From Spirochaetaceae bacterium (GTDB lineage: Bacteria; Spirochaetota; Spirochaetia; B11-G9): DNA of 64,000 nt. The stretch's first letter is position 1; every line of letters begins with the position of its first letter. Under the pieces are notes generated by a model. It saw only the letters and a program-made list of their open reading frames with translations, was not told where the DNA came from and did no database searches. Where the stretch lies: NCBI GenBank assembly GCA_015493635.1, contig WGCU01000038.1:62001-126000 (forward strand), given 5' to 3'. Position numbers and translations under genes: made by a program. Below are positions 28,633-37,446 of the stretch, in pieces.

Positions 28633-29440
28633 GGTTTTTCTGCCCTATAAGTCTTTTTTTGTTTAGAAAGTCTGCTAAACGTTCCGCGGTTTTTATCAGT
28701 TCATCCTCCGTTTTGGGAGTAAGAATGACAGGATCTCTCCGTATGGTGGGCCGCATGATTTTTACTACCTTTGTCGGAGAACCGGATAGTCCTGTTCTCG
28801 ATGCGTCCAAACCGAGGGTTTCGAGAGTGAGTTTGCTGACATTTTCTTTTCTTGCCCTTTTTTTCCCCTGGAGAGTTGGCAGCCTCGGTTCCCCAGTAGC
28901 TTTTGTTACCGCTGCTGCAACAGGTAGTTCCGCCTTGAGTACTTCCGTTCCGTTTTCTGTTATCCGCTCCAGAAACAGATGACCCTCTGCAAACCAGATT
29001 TTTGAAACAAAAGATACAATATCCATATCCATAAATGCTGCGATCTCAGGTCCGACCTGCCCTGTATCACCATCTACCGCCTTTTCACCGCACAAAACCA
29101 GATCAAATTTCTTTATCTTTTTTAATGCTGTGCTGAGTATTAATGATGTTGCATAGGTATCCGAACCTGCGAAGGATCTGTCGGACAGGAGAACCGCTTC
29201 ATCCGCTCCCATGGCAATCGCTTCCCTTAATGCCCGGCTTGCACTTTCAGGACCCATGGATAGAACGGTGATGGTTGTATCAGGTATTGTTTCCTTTATT
29301 TTCAGAGAGGATTCGAGAGCATACAAGTCCAGAGGATTAACTATGGATTCCACCCCTTCACGTTTAACTGTTCCTGTTTCCTCATCTATGACAAGATTAT
29401 CTGTTTCAGGAACCTGCTTGATAAGAACCGCTATATTCAT
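28625..29440 (-). CDS. etfB: Electron transfer flavoprotein beta subunit
   Basis: 271 aa. NIAVLIKQVPETDNLVID, VNPLDLYALESSLKIKE, LSMGPESASRALREAIAMGADEAVLL and CGEKAVDGDTGQVGPEIA are EtfB hallmarks. The DGDTGQVGPEIA loop is the form seen in Etfs that bind a second flavin and bifurcate, in contrast to AMP-binding human EtfB; this is an inference from the motif. Adjacent to etfA and the D-lactate dehydrogenase, and 4 nt overlapped with murQ. It would take the electrons to NAD. Confidence 0.93.
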   Translation of the reverse strand: MNIAVLIKQVPETDNLVIDEETGTVKREGVESIVNPLDLYALESSLKIKETIPDTTITVLSMGPESASRALREAIAMGADEAVLLSDRSFAGSDTYATSLILSTALKKIKKFDLVLCGEKAVDGDTGQVGPEIAAFMDMDIVSFVSKIWFAEGHLFLERITENGTEVLKAELPVAAAVTKATGEPRLPTLQGKKRARKENVSKLTLETLGLDASRTGLSGSPTKVVKIMRPTIRRDPVILTPKTEDELIKTAERLADFLNKKRLIGQKNHG

Positions 29441-30366
29441 TTATTATCGTGCTCCAAAAAATAGTGTACAGCTTTGCTTATACTGCCGTTATTATTCTTT
29501 AATAATTTGACTGCACCATTCTTTTCAACATCAAGAAGAATCATGATGATTGCTGTCTTGATATTTTTTCCTGCTTTGATGAAGGTTTCTTCCGCAGCAC
29601 TTTCATTACAGCCGGTTGCCAGCTTTATTATATTGATGGACCGCTTGACCAGTTTACTGTTTACCGGACGGAGATCAACCATAAGATTGTTATACACCTT
29701 CCCGAGCTTTATCATTGCGGTGGTTGTTATCATATTGAGAACCATTTTCTGAGCTGTTCCTGATTTTAAGCGGGTTGATCCTGCTATTATTTCAGGTCCT
29801 ACATCAAGAATAATCTGATAATCAGCATAGCGGGAATAATCCCCGGTAGGGTTGCAGCTGAAAAAAACAACAACGGCACCTGTTTCCCGGGCTTTTTTCA
29901 TGGCTCCCATAACAAAGGGGGCGTACCCGCTGGCACTGATACCGATCAGAATGTCCGAAGATGTAACACCGTGTTCCAGAATGACTTGCTCCCCATGTTC
30001 CTCGTTATCCTCTATCCAGTCCACTGTTTTCGTCAGCGCTTCATGTCCCCCCGCAATAATCCCCTGCACCATTTCCGGATCTGTACCGAAGGTTGAAGGA
30101 CATTCCGAAGCATCCAGCATCCCCATTCTTCCGGAAGTACCAGCCCCGACGTAGAAAAGTCTCCCGCCCTTTTTGAATACCTCAACAACCTTGTCTACAA
30201 CCATGGTTATACCGGAAATTTCCCGGCTGACAGCTTCAGGGATATACCGGTCCTCATTATTTATTATCTGAAGAATCTCTTCCGTGCTTTTTGAATCTAT
30301 ATGTGCGGATCTGGGATTCTGCCGTTCTGTTGCCAGCTTGTCCAGATGCGGTAAATCATTCAACAT
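29437..30366 (-). CDS. murQ: N-acetylmuramic acid 6-phosphate etherase
   Basis: 309 aa, normal length. Cleaves MurNAc-6-phosphate to GlcNAc-6-phosphate and D-lactate. GAGTSGRMGMLDASECPSTFG carries the catalytic Glu88 (Glu83 in E. coli), WIEDNEEHG carries Glu119 (Glu114), and ISASGYAPFV and IAGSTRLKSGTAQKMVLNM complete the SIS site. A C-terminal UBA-like helical domain follows. First gene of the operon murQ-etfB-etfA-ldh-amidase, all overlapping. The promoter region holds a TATAGCATT/AATGCTATA inverted repeat overlapping the probable -10 box, a candidate MurR site. Confidence 0.97.
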   Translation of the reverse strand: MLNDLPHLDKLATERQNPRSAHIDSKSTEEILQIINNEDRYIPEAVSREISGITMVVDKVVEVFKKGGRLFYVGAGTSGRMGMLDASECPSTFGTDPEMVQGIIAGGHEALTKTVDWIEDNEEHGEQVILEHGVTSSDILIGISASGYAPFVMGAMKKARETGAVVVFFSCNPTGDYSRYADYQIILDVGPEIIAGSTRLKSGTAQKMVLNMITTTAMIKLGKVYNNLMVDLRPVNSKLVKRSINIIKLATGCNESAAEETFIKAGKNIKTAIIMILLDVEKNGAVKLLKNNNGSISKAVHYFLEHDNK

Positions 30367-30374
30367 GATAGTAC

Positions 30375-30403
30375 TATAGCATTATATAAAAAAAAATGCT
30401 ATA
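30375..30403. promoter_or_regulatory. Inverted repeat over the murQ promoter (candidate MurR operator)
   Basis: Arms TATAGCATT (30375-30383) and AATGCTATA (30395-30403) enclose an 11-nt A/T spacer. A TATAAT box on the minus strand (30381-30386) overlaps the murQ-proximal arm. A closely similar element occurs at 46277-46303 before the second namZ. The regulator assignment is an inference from the nearby RpiR gene. Confidence 0.5.
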
Positions 30404-30419
30404 AAATGTCTAATGAAAT

Positions 30420-30434
30420 GAAAAATATTTTTAA
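30420..30434. promoter_or_regulatory. AT-rich palindrome GAAAAATATTTTTAA, copy 1
   Basis: This 15-mer lies upstream of murQ and is repeated exactly at 36276-36290 before the oligopeptide-binding protein gene. A related form occurs at 43031-43043. The genome is AT-rich, so chance matches are possible. Confidence 0.35.
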
Positions 30435-30533
30435 TAAAAATACATAAAGCATATTTGTGGAAATAATATAAAATGCACCTGATGATCAATAATCAAAAAA
30501 ATTGTCCCAAATAACAAGTTGATATTATTTTAA

Positions 30534-31499
30534 CTATTTTAAAATACATCTGACAAAATGATCTTTATCAACTTCAGTCATAGGCGGGATATAATTTTTG
30601 CATTCAGGTACAGCCGCCGGGCACCTCGGATGGAACCTGCATCCTGAGGGAGGCTCTATGAGGCTGGGGATATCTCCTTTTGTTGTGAGTTTCTGTTTTC
30701 TGAAATCTCTTTCGGGTTGAGGTGCAGCTGATTTAAGAAGTTGGGTATATGGATGGTAAGCTTGCTGTATGACATTGTCAGCTTTCCCGATCTCCATAAT
30801 CATCCCCGCATACATTACTGCAATTCTGTCTGCAATATAGCGTGCTCCTGCGAGATCATGGGTAATATAAAGGTAAGATATGTTATGTTTGTCCCTAAAT
30901 TCTTTTATCATATTCATTATAATCATCCTTATTGAGACATCCAGCATTGAAGTTGGCTCATCTGCAAGAAGAAGAACAGGATTTACCGACATAACTCTTG
31001 CAATATTTACTCTCTGTCTCTGTCCTCCAGAGAGTTCATGTGGAAATTTTCTCATGAATTGCTCAGGGGGATCCATTCCTACCTGTACAAGAATTTCTTT
31101 GATTCGATTTTCTATTTCTTCTTTTGGTGCCAGGTTATGAATTATAAAAGGACGTTCAAGAATTGATCTTATGGTATGTGTAGGATTCAGGGACCCGAAA
31201 GGATCCTGAAAAATCATCTGCACATTTTTCCTGTATTTCAGCATTTCATTTCTGGTCAGTTTTCCGTCTATTCTGTTTCCCTGAAAGGTAATAGATCCGG
31301 AATCAATGTTATAAAGTTTCGCTATGACTTTTGCAGTTGTTGTTTTACCGCTTCCTGATTCCCCTACAATTGAAAGAATTTCTCCCTGATGGATGGATAG
31401 GGATACATCATCCATGGCATGTACAAATCTTTTCTTCCCGAGTTTATGGATTGGAAAGTGTTTTGTGACATTGTTCAATTCTAGAAGTCTTTTGTTCAT
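30534..31499 (-). CDS. Oligopeptide/dipeptide ABC transporter ATPase (OppF type), system 1
   Basis: 321 aa from the ATG at 31499, chosen because AAAGGAA lies 6-8 nt upstream; an ATG at 31529 is within the preceding gene and has no such site. Walker A GESGSGKTT, signature LSGGQRQRV, Walker B LLADEPTSMLD, and the C-terminal oligopeptide-transporter domain with GCRFHPRCPAAVPEC. It powers import together with the OppD-type partner 2 nt upstream. Last gene of a five-gene transporter operon starting with the binding protein at 36124. Confidence 0.95.
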   Translation of the reverse strand: MNKRLLELNNVTKHFPIHKLGKKRFVHAMDDVSLSIHQGEILSIVGESGSGKTTTAKVIAKLYNIDSGSITFQGNRIDGKLTRNEMLKYRKNVQMIFQDPFGSLNPTHTIRSILERPFIIHNLAPKEEIENRIKEILVQVGMDPPEQFMRKFPHELSGGQRQRVNIARVMSVNPVLLLADEPTSMLDVSIRMIIMNMIKEFRDKHNISYLYITHDLAGARYIADRIAVMYAGMIMEIGKADNVIQQAYHPYTQLLKSAAPQPERDFRKQKLTTKGDIPSLIEPPSGCRFHPRCPAAVPECKNYIPPMTEVDKDHFVRCILK

Positions 31500-31501
31500 G
31501 T

Positions 31502-32473
31502 TCAATTTCCTTTTTTTACAAAATGACATCTGGCTGTATGATCATTATTTATCTGCTGGAGCGGAGGAGCAACTTTTGAGCAAATATCCTGCTTCATGGG
31601 ACATCTGGTGTGAAATCTACAACCTCCTGGTAATTTGAGAAAATTCGGTGGTTTTCCTGGTATTCCCCCGAAGTCCTGTAATTTGCCTGTAAGAGAGGGA
31701 AAGGAATTCATCAAACCCTTTGTGTATGGATGTAACGGGTTATTGTAAACCTTATTTGCCAATCCCGATTCAATTATCTGACCACTGTACATGATAATGA
31801 GCTTGTCTGATATTTCCACAAGGAGTGACAGATCATGGGTAATGAAAATTACTGAAAAATTAAATTGTTTACGTAGATCTGAAATTTTATCAATTATTGT
31901 TCTTTGTACCACGACATCCAAAGCTGTAGTCGGCTCATCCATAATAATTATATCCGGTTCCAGTATCATGGCCATTGCAATCATTACTCGTTGCTTCATC
32001 CCTCCTGAAAGTTGATGGGGAAATGCATTCATGCGATCCTCAGTTATATCTACCAGTTTTAACATTTCTTTTGATTTGTTAATTGCATCTCTTTTCGTGA
32101 AATCTTTCTTGTGTGATAGTATGGTATCTATAAGTTGATTACCAATTTTCATAACAGGATTTAAAGCATTCATTGCCGATTGAAATACCATGGAAATATT
32201 TTGCCATCTGATTGCTTTTAGTTCGTTTTCTGTCATGGAAGTAAGGTCTTTGTCTTGGTAAAGTATCTCTCCGTTAAAGATCCTGCCATTATCTTCCAGA
32301 AGACCCATTATGGTATAGGCGAGAGTTGACTTTCCACATCCTGATTCTCCTGCAATTCCCAGGAATTCGCCCCGTTTGAGCTCAAAGTTGACATTGTCTA
32401 CTGCTTTAATGTCGCCTTGTTTTATTATATATCCAGCTTCAAGATTTTGAAGTTTTAGAATTATGTCACCCAT
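31502..32473 (-). CDS. Oligopeptide/dipeptide ABC transporter ATPase (OppD type), system 1
   Basis: 323 aa. Walker [10 protein letters not shown], signature [14 protein letters not shown], Walker [12 protein letters not shown] and the C-terminal Cys motif GCRFHTRCPMKQDIC typical of DppD/OppD. It forms the heterodimeric motor with the following OppF-type ATPase. It lies 6 nt after the DppC-type permease gene. Confidence 0.95.
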   Translation of the reverse strand: MGDIILKLQNLEAGYIIKQGDIKAVDNVNFELKRGEFLGIAGESGCGKSTLAYTIMGLLEDNGRIFNGEILYQDKDLTSMTENELKAIRWQNISMVFQSAMNALNPVMKIGNQLIDTILSHKKDFTKRDAINKSKEMLKLVDITEDRMNAFPHQLSGGMKQRVMIAMAMILEPDIIIMDEPTTALDVVVQRTIIDKISDLRKQFNFSVIFITHDLSLLVEISDKLIIMYSGQIIESGLANKVYNNPLHPYTKGLMNSFPSLTGKLQDFGGIPGKPPNFLKLPGGCRFHTRCPMKQDICSKVAPPLQQINNDHTARCHFVKKGN

Positions 32474-32479
32474 TTTAAA

Positions 32480-33337
32480 TTACCTTTTTCTGATCTTTGG
32501 ATTGGATATCTCATCAATTGCAAAATTCATGAGAGCAAAAGATGTTCCAAGTATCCCTATAAATAATCCCGGCGGTAAAAACCACCACCAAGCGTCCAAA
32601 AGTAATGCGGCATTATTTTGGGCCCAGAACAGCATTGTCCCCCAAGTTACTGTGGATATATTCCCAAGACCAATAAACTCCAGAGTAGCCTCTCCTATTA
32701 TTGCTGCAATTGTAGATGTAAAGAAAATTGCCATAACCAGTGATATTATATTTGGAAGTATTTCCCTGAAAACTATGATAACCGTTTTTTCACCCATTAC
32801 TTCTGCGACTTTAATAAACTCCCTCTCTCCAATGGTAAGTACCTGAGCCCTGACAACTCTTGACCCCCATGCCCATCCGGTTAATGCCAGGACAAGAATA
32901 ATAGGGAGTACGCCTCTCATTGGAATATAGGAAGCAATAACTATGACTAAAGGTAAACTGGGGATAACAAGAAAAACATTATTGACAAAAGAAATGACAT
33001 CATCAACAGTACCCCTGAGGTATCCACTGAATAATCCGACACTTAACGAGATAAATGTCGTTATAAGGCCGGTCAGGATGCCAACAAAAAGTGTAACTCT
33101 TGAACCGTAGATAAGCTGGGAATAAAGATCATATCCCGCATTGGTTGTTCCTAGAATATGTTCACTGGAAGGGGAAGCCATAAGAGGGAACTTCTCTCCA
33201 TCATTTTCGTTTTGTTTGGGTCCGTAGGGAGCGATCATGGGAGCAAAAAGAGCCATCAGTATAAAAAGTGAGAGAATAATTAGTCCTGCGAATGCCTTCT
33301 TATTTATAAAAAACAGCTTTAGCATATCTTTTATCAT
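32480..33337 (-). CDS. Peptide ABC transporter permease (DppC type), system 1
   Basis: 285 aa, about six transmembrane helices. It opens with the OppC N-terminal domain (FAGLIILSLFILMALFAPMI), then the IYGSRVTLFVGI periplasmic segment and the inner-membrane permease domain with the EAA-like loop (EREFIKVAEVMGEK...IVFREILPN). It overlaps the DppB-type permease by 4 nt. It forms half of the membrane channel. Confidence 0.95.
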   Translation of the reverse strand: MIKDMLKLFFINKKAFAGLIILSLFILMALFAPMIAPYGPKQNENDGEKFPLMASPSSEHILGTTNAGYDLYSQLIYGSRVTLFVGILTGLITTFISLSVGLFSGYLRGTVDDVISFVNNVFLVIPSLPLVIVIASYIPMRGVLPIILVLALTGWAWGSRVVRAQVLTIGEREFIKVAEVMGEKTVIIVFREILPNIISLVMAIFFTSTIAAIIGEATLEFIGLGNISTVTWGTMLFWAQNNAALLLDAWWWFLPPGLFIGILGTSFALMNFAIDEISNPKIRKR

Positions 33338-34320
33338 TTTTTACCTCCGTCCCTGACTCTGGGATCAAGAAGCATGATTACTATATCCGAGAGAAAATTT
33401 GCCGTCATAACGGCTATTGCGATAAAAAGGAAAATTGCTTGAATCAATGGATAATCCTGCTGCTGTACTGCCTGGTAAAGCATAAATCCTATACCAGGAT
33501 AGGAAAAAACCATTTCTGTTAAAAGGCTGCCTCCTATAATAAAGCCAAGAGCCATAGCAAAACCGGATACTGATGGAAGTATTGCATTACGCGCAGCATA
33601 TTTGTTCATAATTTGCGTTAGGGGGAGCCCTTTTGCTCTTGCAACAATTATGTAATCTTCAGCAAGTACGTTTATCATATTATTTCGTATGGTAAGCATC
33701 CAGTATCCCATTGAGCTAATGGCTATGGTAAGTCCCGGAAGGATTCCATGATAAATGACTGATTTAATAAATGGCAATCCATCCCCCCTGAATACACCTA
33801 TTGAGTAGGCCCCTCCAAGAGGAAATAATGGTTTTTTAAAAGCAAAAAAATAAACAAGGATAAGACCTAACCAGAAATATGGGAATGAGCGGATAAAAAG
33901 GAAGATGCCCAGCACACTGTTTGCAACTTTTGTTTTTCTTTTCCAGGCAACAACGATACCGATGAATGTACCAATTATAAAACTGAATAAGGTAGCTATT
34001 CCCATTAGACCTATTGTCCATGGTAGTGCCTTTGACAATACATCCCAGACTTTGTAGGGATAGTTACTTATGGATATCCCGAGATCACCTTTAAGTATGT
34101 TTATTAGGTAATCTCCATATTGTGCAAGTATGCTCTTATCAGTATCTATTCCAAAAGCAGCCCTTATAGCTTCCATAGAACCTTCTTCAACACCTTGAAG
34201 CTTGTTAACAAGAACACTTGCTGGGTCTCCCGGCATAAGTCTGGGAAGAATAAAATTTATGGTTACCGCTATGTACAGAGCAAAAAAAAACCAAAAAAAT
34301 TTTCGTAAAACATATTTCAT
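33334..34320 (-). CDS. Peptide ABC transporter permease (DppB type), system 1
   Basis: 328 aa. N-terminal helix, then FILPRLMPGDPA, the DppB/OppB signature, six helices in all and the EAA loop (EDYIIVARAKGLPLTQIMNKYAARNAILP). It ends in LLDPRVRDGGKK. It follows the binding-protein gene after a 76-nt gap containing a strong hairpin, which would lower permease expression relative to the binding protein. Confidence 0.95.
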   Translation of the reverse strand: MKYVLRKFFWFFFALYIAVTINFILPRLMPGDPASVLVNKLQGVEEGSMEAIRAAFGIDTDKSILAQYGDYLINILKGDLGISISNYPYKVWDVLSKALPWTIGLMGIATLFSFIIGTFIGIVVAWKRKTKVANSVLGIFLFIRSFPYFWLGLILVYFFAFKKPLFPLGGAYSIGVFRGDGLPFIKSVIYHGILPGLTIAISSMGYWMLTIRNNMINVLAEDYIIVARAKGLPLTQIMNKYAARNAILPSVSGFAMALGFIIGGSLLTEMVFSYPGIGFMLYQAVQQQDYPLIQAIFLFIAIAVMTANFLSDIVIMLLDPRVRDGGKK

Positions 34321-34360
34321 ATATTACTCTATTTGTTACTTTAGTTATTATAAATAAACT

Positions 34361-34384
34361 ATCCCCCACATTGAAGCGGGGGAT
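34361..34384 (-). terminator. Hairpin between binding-protein and permease genes, system 1
   Basis: Stem ATCCCCC/GGGGGAT (34361-34367, 34378-34384) followed in the transcription direction by a T-rich stretch. Probably partial termination or RNA end protection that leaves more binding-protein mRNA than permease mRNA. Confidence 0.6.
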
Positions 34385-34396
34385 TTAAGAAATAAA

Positions 34397-36124
34397 TTAT
34401 TTATTGGGTTGAAGGTTAAGAAATACAAGCATCTTGTTCATTCCTGCCGTTTTGGGTACGACATATGGGTTGTCGGCATTAGGCCATCCTTTGAAATTTC
34501 TTGTTGAATACTCAAACCATGTTGGATTAAAAAACAGAGGAATGAGAGGTGTATCTCTCATCACTGCGGTGAGAATAGTATGCATATACGAAAGTTGTTT
34601 TTCTGTATTTGCAGTATGACTGTATGCAGTGAAAGCTTCATCAACGTTACTGTTTTTATACCGTACCTGAGAATGTCCTGTTGCTTTTTCCCCTATGGGT
34701 GCCCAATGTCGTGAGGGCAGAATATTATTATACTGGTAGTAAGGAGAAAATCCTGAGTTTACATAATCTATTGAAACAACATAGTTGCCCATAGTTATAT
34801 TATCCAGAAATGGGGAAGGCCATGCTACCTGAGCTACTCTTGCATCAATCCCAACTTTTTTAAGCTGATTGCTTACTGTTTCCATCGCTGTAACCCAGTC
34901 AGTCCATCCTGTGGGAACATAAAGGTTGAAAGATAAGACTTTACCATCTTTTTCCATTAAACCACTACTGTTTTTGGTATATCCTTCGCTTTCGATCAGT
35001 TTAACAGCAGCATCTGGATTAAAATCCAGTTTGAATTTGGCAGCATCTGATGGAATCCATGACAGGTAACCTTTCTTGACTCCTGATTGTGGTGCCGGAA
35101 CGGCCCCTGAATTCATAATCGTTGTTATTTCTTTTTTGTTTATGGCCATTGCAAGAGCGCGTCTCATGTTCAGATTTGCAAAAGCTCCCTTTTCGTTGTT
35201 GAGGTTTAAATACACCAAGTTTCCTTCAGGTAACCAATAATGGTTATTTTTTGGATCTCTTTTAATATACGTTTTGTCAATGTTTGCAAGAAAATAATCT
35301 CCCCAGTCAATTTTACCAGAAATGATTTTCATCTGAGCCTGAGCATTGCCTGTTGCCCCTATATACTGAATACCGTTAATATAAGGAAGGGGTTTTCCGT
35401 CCTTGCCGATTTTCCAGTAATCCGGATTTCTTATGAGTCGATAAGACTGTTCTGTAAAAGATCCCTTATCAAATATAAAAGGGCCGGTACCTACCGGATT
35501 TTCGTTGCCCGTCCATTCTGAAGGTTTTTCAATCGATTTCCAGATATGTTTAGGAACGATATAGATATTGCCCATTTGAGGAAGAACAGTAGTATTTACT
35601 TCATCAAATGTAAAAGATACCGTATATGGATCAATTTTTTTTACATCTACTAAACCCTGATTCCATATACCTGTTTTATCAAGAGCTTTGTTCTCTTTTC
35701 CGAGCATCAGGGTAAAAATTACATCATCTGCATTGAAAGGTTTTCCATCATTCCATCTGACATTTCTTTGTAGATTAAACGTTAATGTCTTTAGGTCATC
35801 GGACCAAGAGTATTTTTTTGCCAGCCACGGTGAAACAACACCAGTGTATTCATTGGCAAACACTAATGTTTCATAGAAACATCCAAATGTCGGTTGAAGG
35901 GCATTTGGCGAAAAGGGATTAAAATTTTTAATGAGAACACCCTGTTTGGATGATGTAACATTTACAATTCCTCCCCTTAAAACTTTTGGAATTGTTGCCG
36001 TATTTTTTACAGTAGCTTTTGTTGTACTCTTCTTTGCTTGTTCCTTCGATCCTCCTGCAAAAACAACTAATGGCATGGTTAACACGAGGATTGTCATTAA
36101 TAAAATTATAGCTGTTCTTTTCAT
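34397..36124 (-). CDS. Family 5 extracellular solute-binding protein, system 1
   Basis: 575 aa. Signal peptide about 1-23 (LVLTMPLVVFA-GGSKEQ), an FAGG cleavage region without a lipobox Cys, common in spirochaetes. Family signature LKTLTFNLQRNVRWNDGKPFNADDVIFTL (about 115-145 in the mature part), then GTGPFIF and a C-terminal lobe. It captures oligopeptides, or oligosaccharides in the cellobiose-type branch, and delivers them to the adjacent permeases. Its promoter matches the sigma-70 consensus perfectly. Because it lies next to the murQ operon, muropeptides are a reasonable but unproven ligand. Confidence 0.93.
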   Translation of the reverse strand: MKRTAIILLMTILVLTMPLVVFAGGSKEQAKKSTTKATVKNTATIPKVLRGGIVNVTSSKQGVLIKNFNPFSPNALQPTFGCFYETLVFANEYTGVVSPWLAKKYSWSDDLKTLTFNLQRNVRWNDGKPFNADDVIFTLMLGKENKALDKTGIWNQGLVDVKKIDPYTVSFTFDEVNTTVLPQMGNIYIVPKHIWKSIEKPSEWTGNENPVGTGPFIFDKGSFTEQSYRLIRNPDYWKIGKDGKPLPYINGIQYIGATGNAQAQMKIISGKIDWGDYFLANIDKTYIKRDPKNNHYWLPEGNLVYLNLNNEKGAFANLNMRRALAMAINKKEITTIMNSGAVPAPQSGVKKGYLSWIPSDAAKFKLDFNPDAAVKLIESEGYTKNSSGLMEKDGKVLSFNLYVPTGWTDWVTAMETVSNQLKKVGIDARVAQVAWPSPFLDNITMGNYVVSIDYVNSGFSPYYQYNNILPSRHWAPIGEKATGHSQVRYKNSNVDEAFTAYSHTANTEKQLSYMHTILTAVMRDTPLIPLFFNPTWFEYSTRNFKGWPNADNPYVVPKTAGMNKMLVFLNLQPNK

Positions 36125-36213
36125 ATCATTCCTCCTTTATTTAATACTTGAAGAAACCGGATGCACAGGTTTATATGTATCTGATTTCTTTCTCGATTAT
36201 AGATACTGTAATT

Positions 36214-36242
36214 ATTATAGGACTGAAAATATCCTTTGTCAA
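36214..36242 (-). promoter_or_regulatory. Consensus promoter of binding-protein gene, system 1
   Basis: On the minus strand TTGACA (36237-36242), a 17-bp spacer and TATAAT (36214-36219), a perfect sigma-70 match. The 5' leader is about 80 nt. Confidence 0.8.
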
Positions 36243-36275
36243 TAAAATAATATTTTATTTGATATATCTACATGT

Positions 36276-36290
36276 GAAAAATATTTTTAA
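36276..36290. promoter_or_regulatory. AT-rich palindrome GAAAAATATTTTTAA, copy 2
   Basis: Identical to the 15-mer upstream of murQ. It is centred about 76 bp upstream of the predicted transcription start of system 1. System 2 has a near-copy at the same distance. Confidence 0.4.
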
Positions 36291-36682
36291 ATGTTAGCGC
36301 TTATTAATTGCATGCATTGGTTAAATCCGGATACCCATTTCAGAAATGAACGGAAACATGCTTAAAATCCTGATAAACTACAAAAATATCGGTATAGGAC
36401 AACTTGGCGAAAATAGAAAAGGGTTATCAGTATGGAGCTTGCAAGAAAGTTTGGGATCACAGAAGGAATGATTCAGTATCATAAGAGAAGGAAAAAGAAA
36501 TATCATCTACGAGTTGAAACACTAACCGGAATTAACAAGGTGATGCGGTGATATCGTTTATAAATATTACCACATTCCGGGGTATATCTCTGCCATATTG
36601 GTATCTATTGTCTTGACTTTCCAATCTTTCAACAAGATTTTCGGTAAAACCTTGATAATGGACTACATTGGTCTGCCTAATT
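36291..36682. other. Gene-free stretch with possible HTH remnant
   Basis: About 390 bp without a convincing gene. Two short overlapping plus-strand frames (36358-36471, 38 codons; 36432-36551, 39 codons) are present. The second begins MELARKFGITEGMIQYHKRR and resembles a lone helix-turn-helix, possibly the relic of a regulator or transposase. No ribosome site or promoter supports either. Confidence 0.25.
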
Positions 36683-37150
36683 TCATATTACTCTTCTCTT
36701 AATCATCAGGATTTCGGTAATTCCAGGACGAGCGAAATCCGGGATCTTCCCTATCCTTTGGTATCCATATCTTTCATAGAATGCTATCGCCTGCTTATTG
36801 AAATTGGATACAAGAAGAAACAAATCCTTTCCTGTATCTTTTGTACATTCTTCAAATTTCTTAAGTAGTGCTGAACCAATTCCAGATCCACGTACTTTTT
36901 CGTCAACTGCAATTAATCTTAAATATGGAGCGGAACAAAAAGCTCCACGAGGTGCAATCCAGGCAAACCCTGCAATAGCTCCCCCATTTTCCGCAACAAT
37001 AATAATATCATCCGATACTGCAGCTTTACGCAGCTCAGCAGATATCTTTTCATTTATAAAACCATATCTGATACCAATAGGTGAGTTACAAACTATTGCA
37101 GAACATAGAGAAGATTCTTCTAAAAGCATATTGCGAATCATTAGTGACAT
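36683..37150 (-). CDS. GNAT-family N-acetyltransferase
   Basis: 155 aa. Acetyl-CoA site LIAVDEKVRGSGIGSALLKKFEE (R/QxxGxG/A motif RGSGIG at about 92-97) preceded by the beta-4 strand APYLRLIAV, with the C-terminal NKQAIAFYERYGYQRIG helix-strand. It acetylates an amine in the cytoplasm; substrate not predictable. A strong GGAGGG lies 8 nt before the ATG. It stands between the two peptide transporters. Confidence 0.88.
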   Translation of the reverse strand: MSLMIRNMLLEESSLCSAIVCNSPIGIRYGFINEKISAELRKAAVSDDIIIVAENGGAIAGFAWIAPRGAFCSAPYLRLIAVDEKVRGSGIGSALLKKFEECTKDTGKDLFLLVSNFNKQAIAFYERYGYQRIGKIPDFARPGITEILMIKRRVI

Positions 37151-37151
37151 A

Positions 37152-37370
37152 TCAACCCTCCACTACAAATATAGATCTAAATAACTGTTTAACCTTCGAT
37201 ATAGGTTTTGTGCTTTCTTTCATAAGCAACGGCCGCTTATCTCTACGGATTGTCCCACAGAAATGATTATCAGTAAACAACATTAACCCATCAAGATTCT
37301 CCGATAATAGAACATCAAAGGCAATAATATAGCCAAACCTCAACACTAGATTCAAACGTACATCTGACAA
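37152..37370 (-). CDS. Small hypothetical protein upstream of the GNAT gene
   Basis: 72 codons ending 1 nt before the GNAT start, so the two could be coupled. No family recognised. It has one hydrophobic N-terminal stretch (about 4-20) and a basic middle (RRDKRPLLMKESTK). No clear Shine-Dalgarno sequence precedes its ATG, and it may be a non-coding leader of the GNAT gene. Confidence 0.25.
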   Translation of the reverse strand: MSDVRLNLVLRFGYIIAFDVLLSENLDGLMLFTDNHFCGTIRRDKRPLLMKESTKPISKVKQLFRSIFVVEG

Positions 37371-37446
37371 CAGACAATTCAGCTATTGTCAACTTTAAAG
37401 GCATTATTATTTTTAGCATAATATAACTGGTAACTGGGTATATACA

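Noticed and set aside
36294-36303. TTAGCGCTTA resembling a LacI-type operator
   Set aside because: A single short palindrome with no LacI gene in the window and no second copy noticed.
36358-36551. Two overlapping 38-39 codon frames, one with HTH-like sequence
   Set aside because: No ribosome site, promoter or recognised full domain; kept only as a low-confidence remnant.
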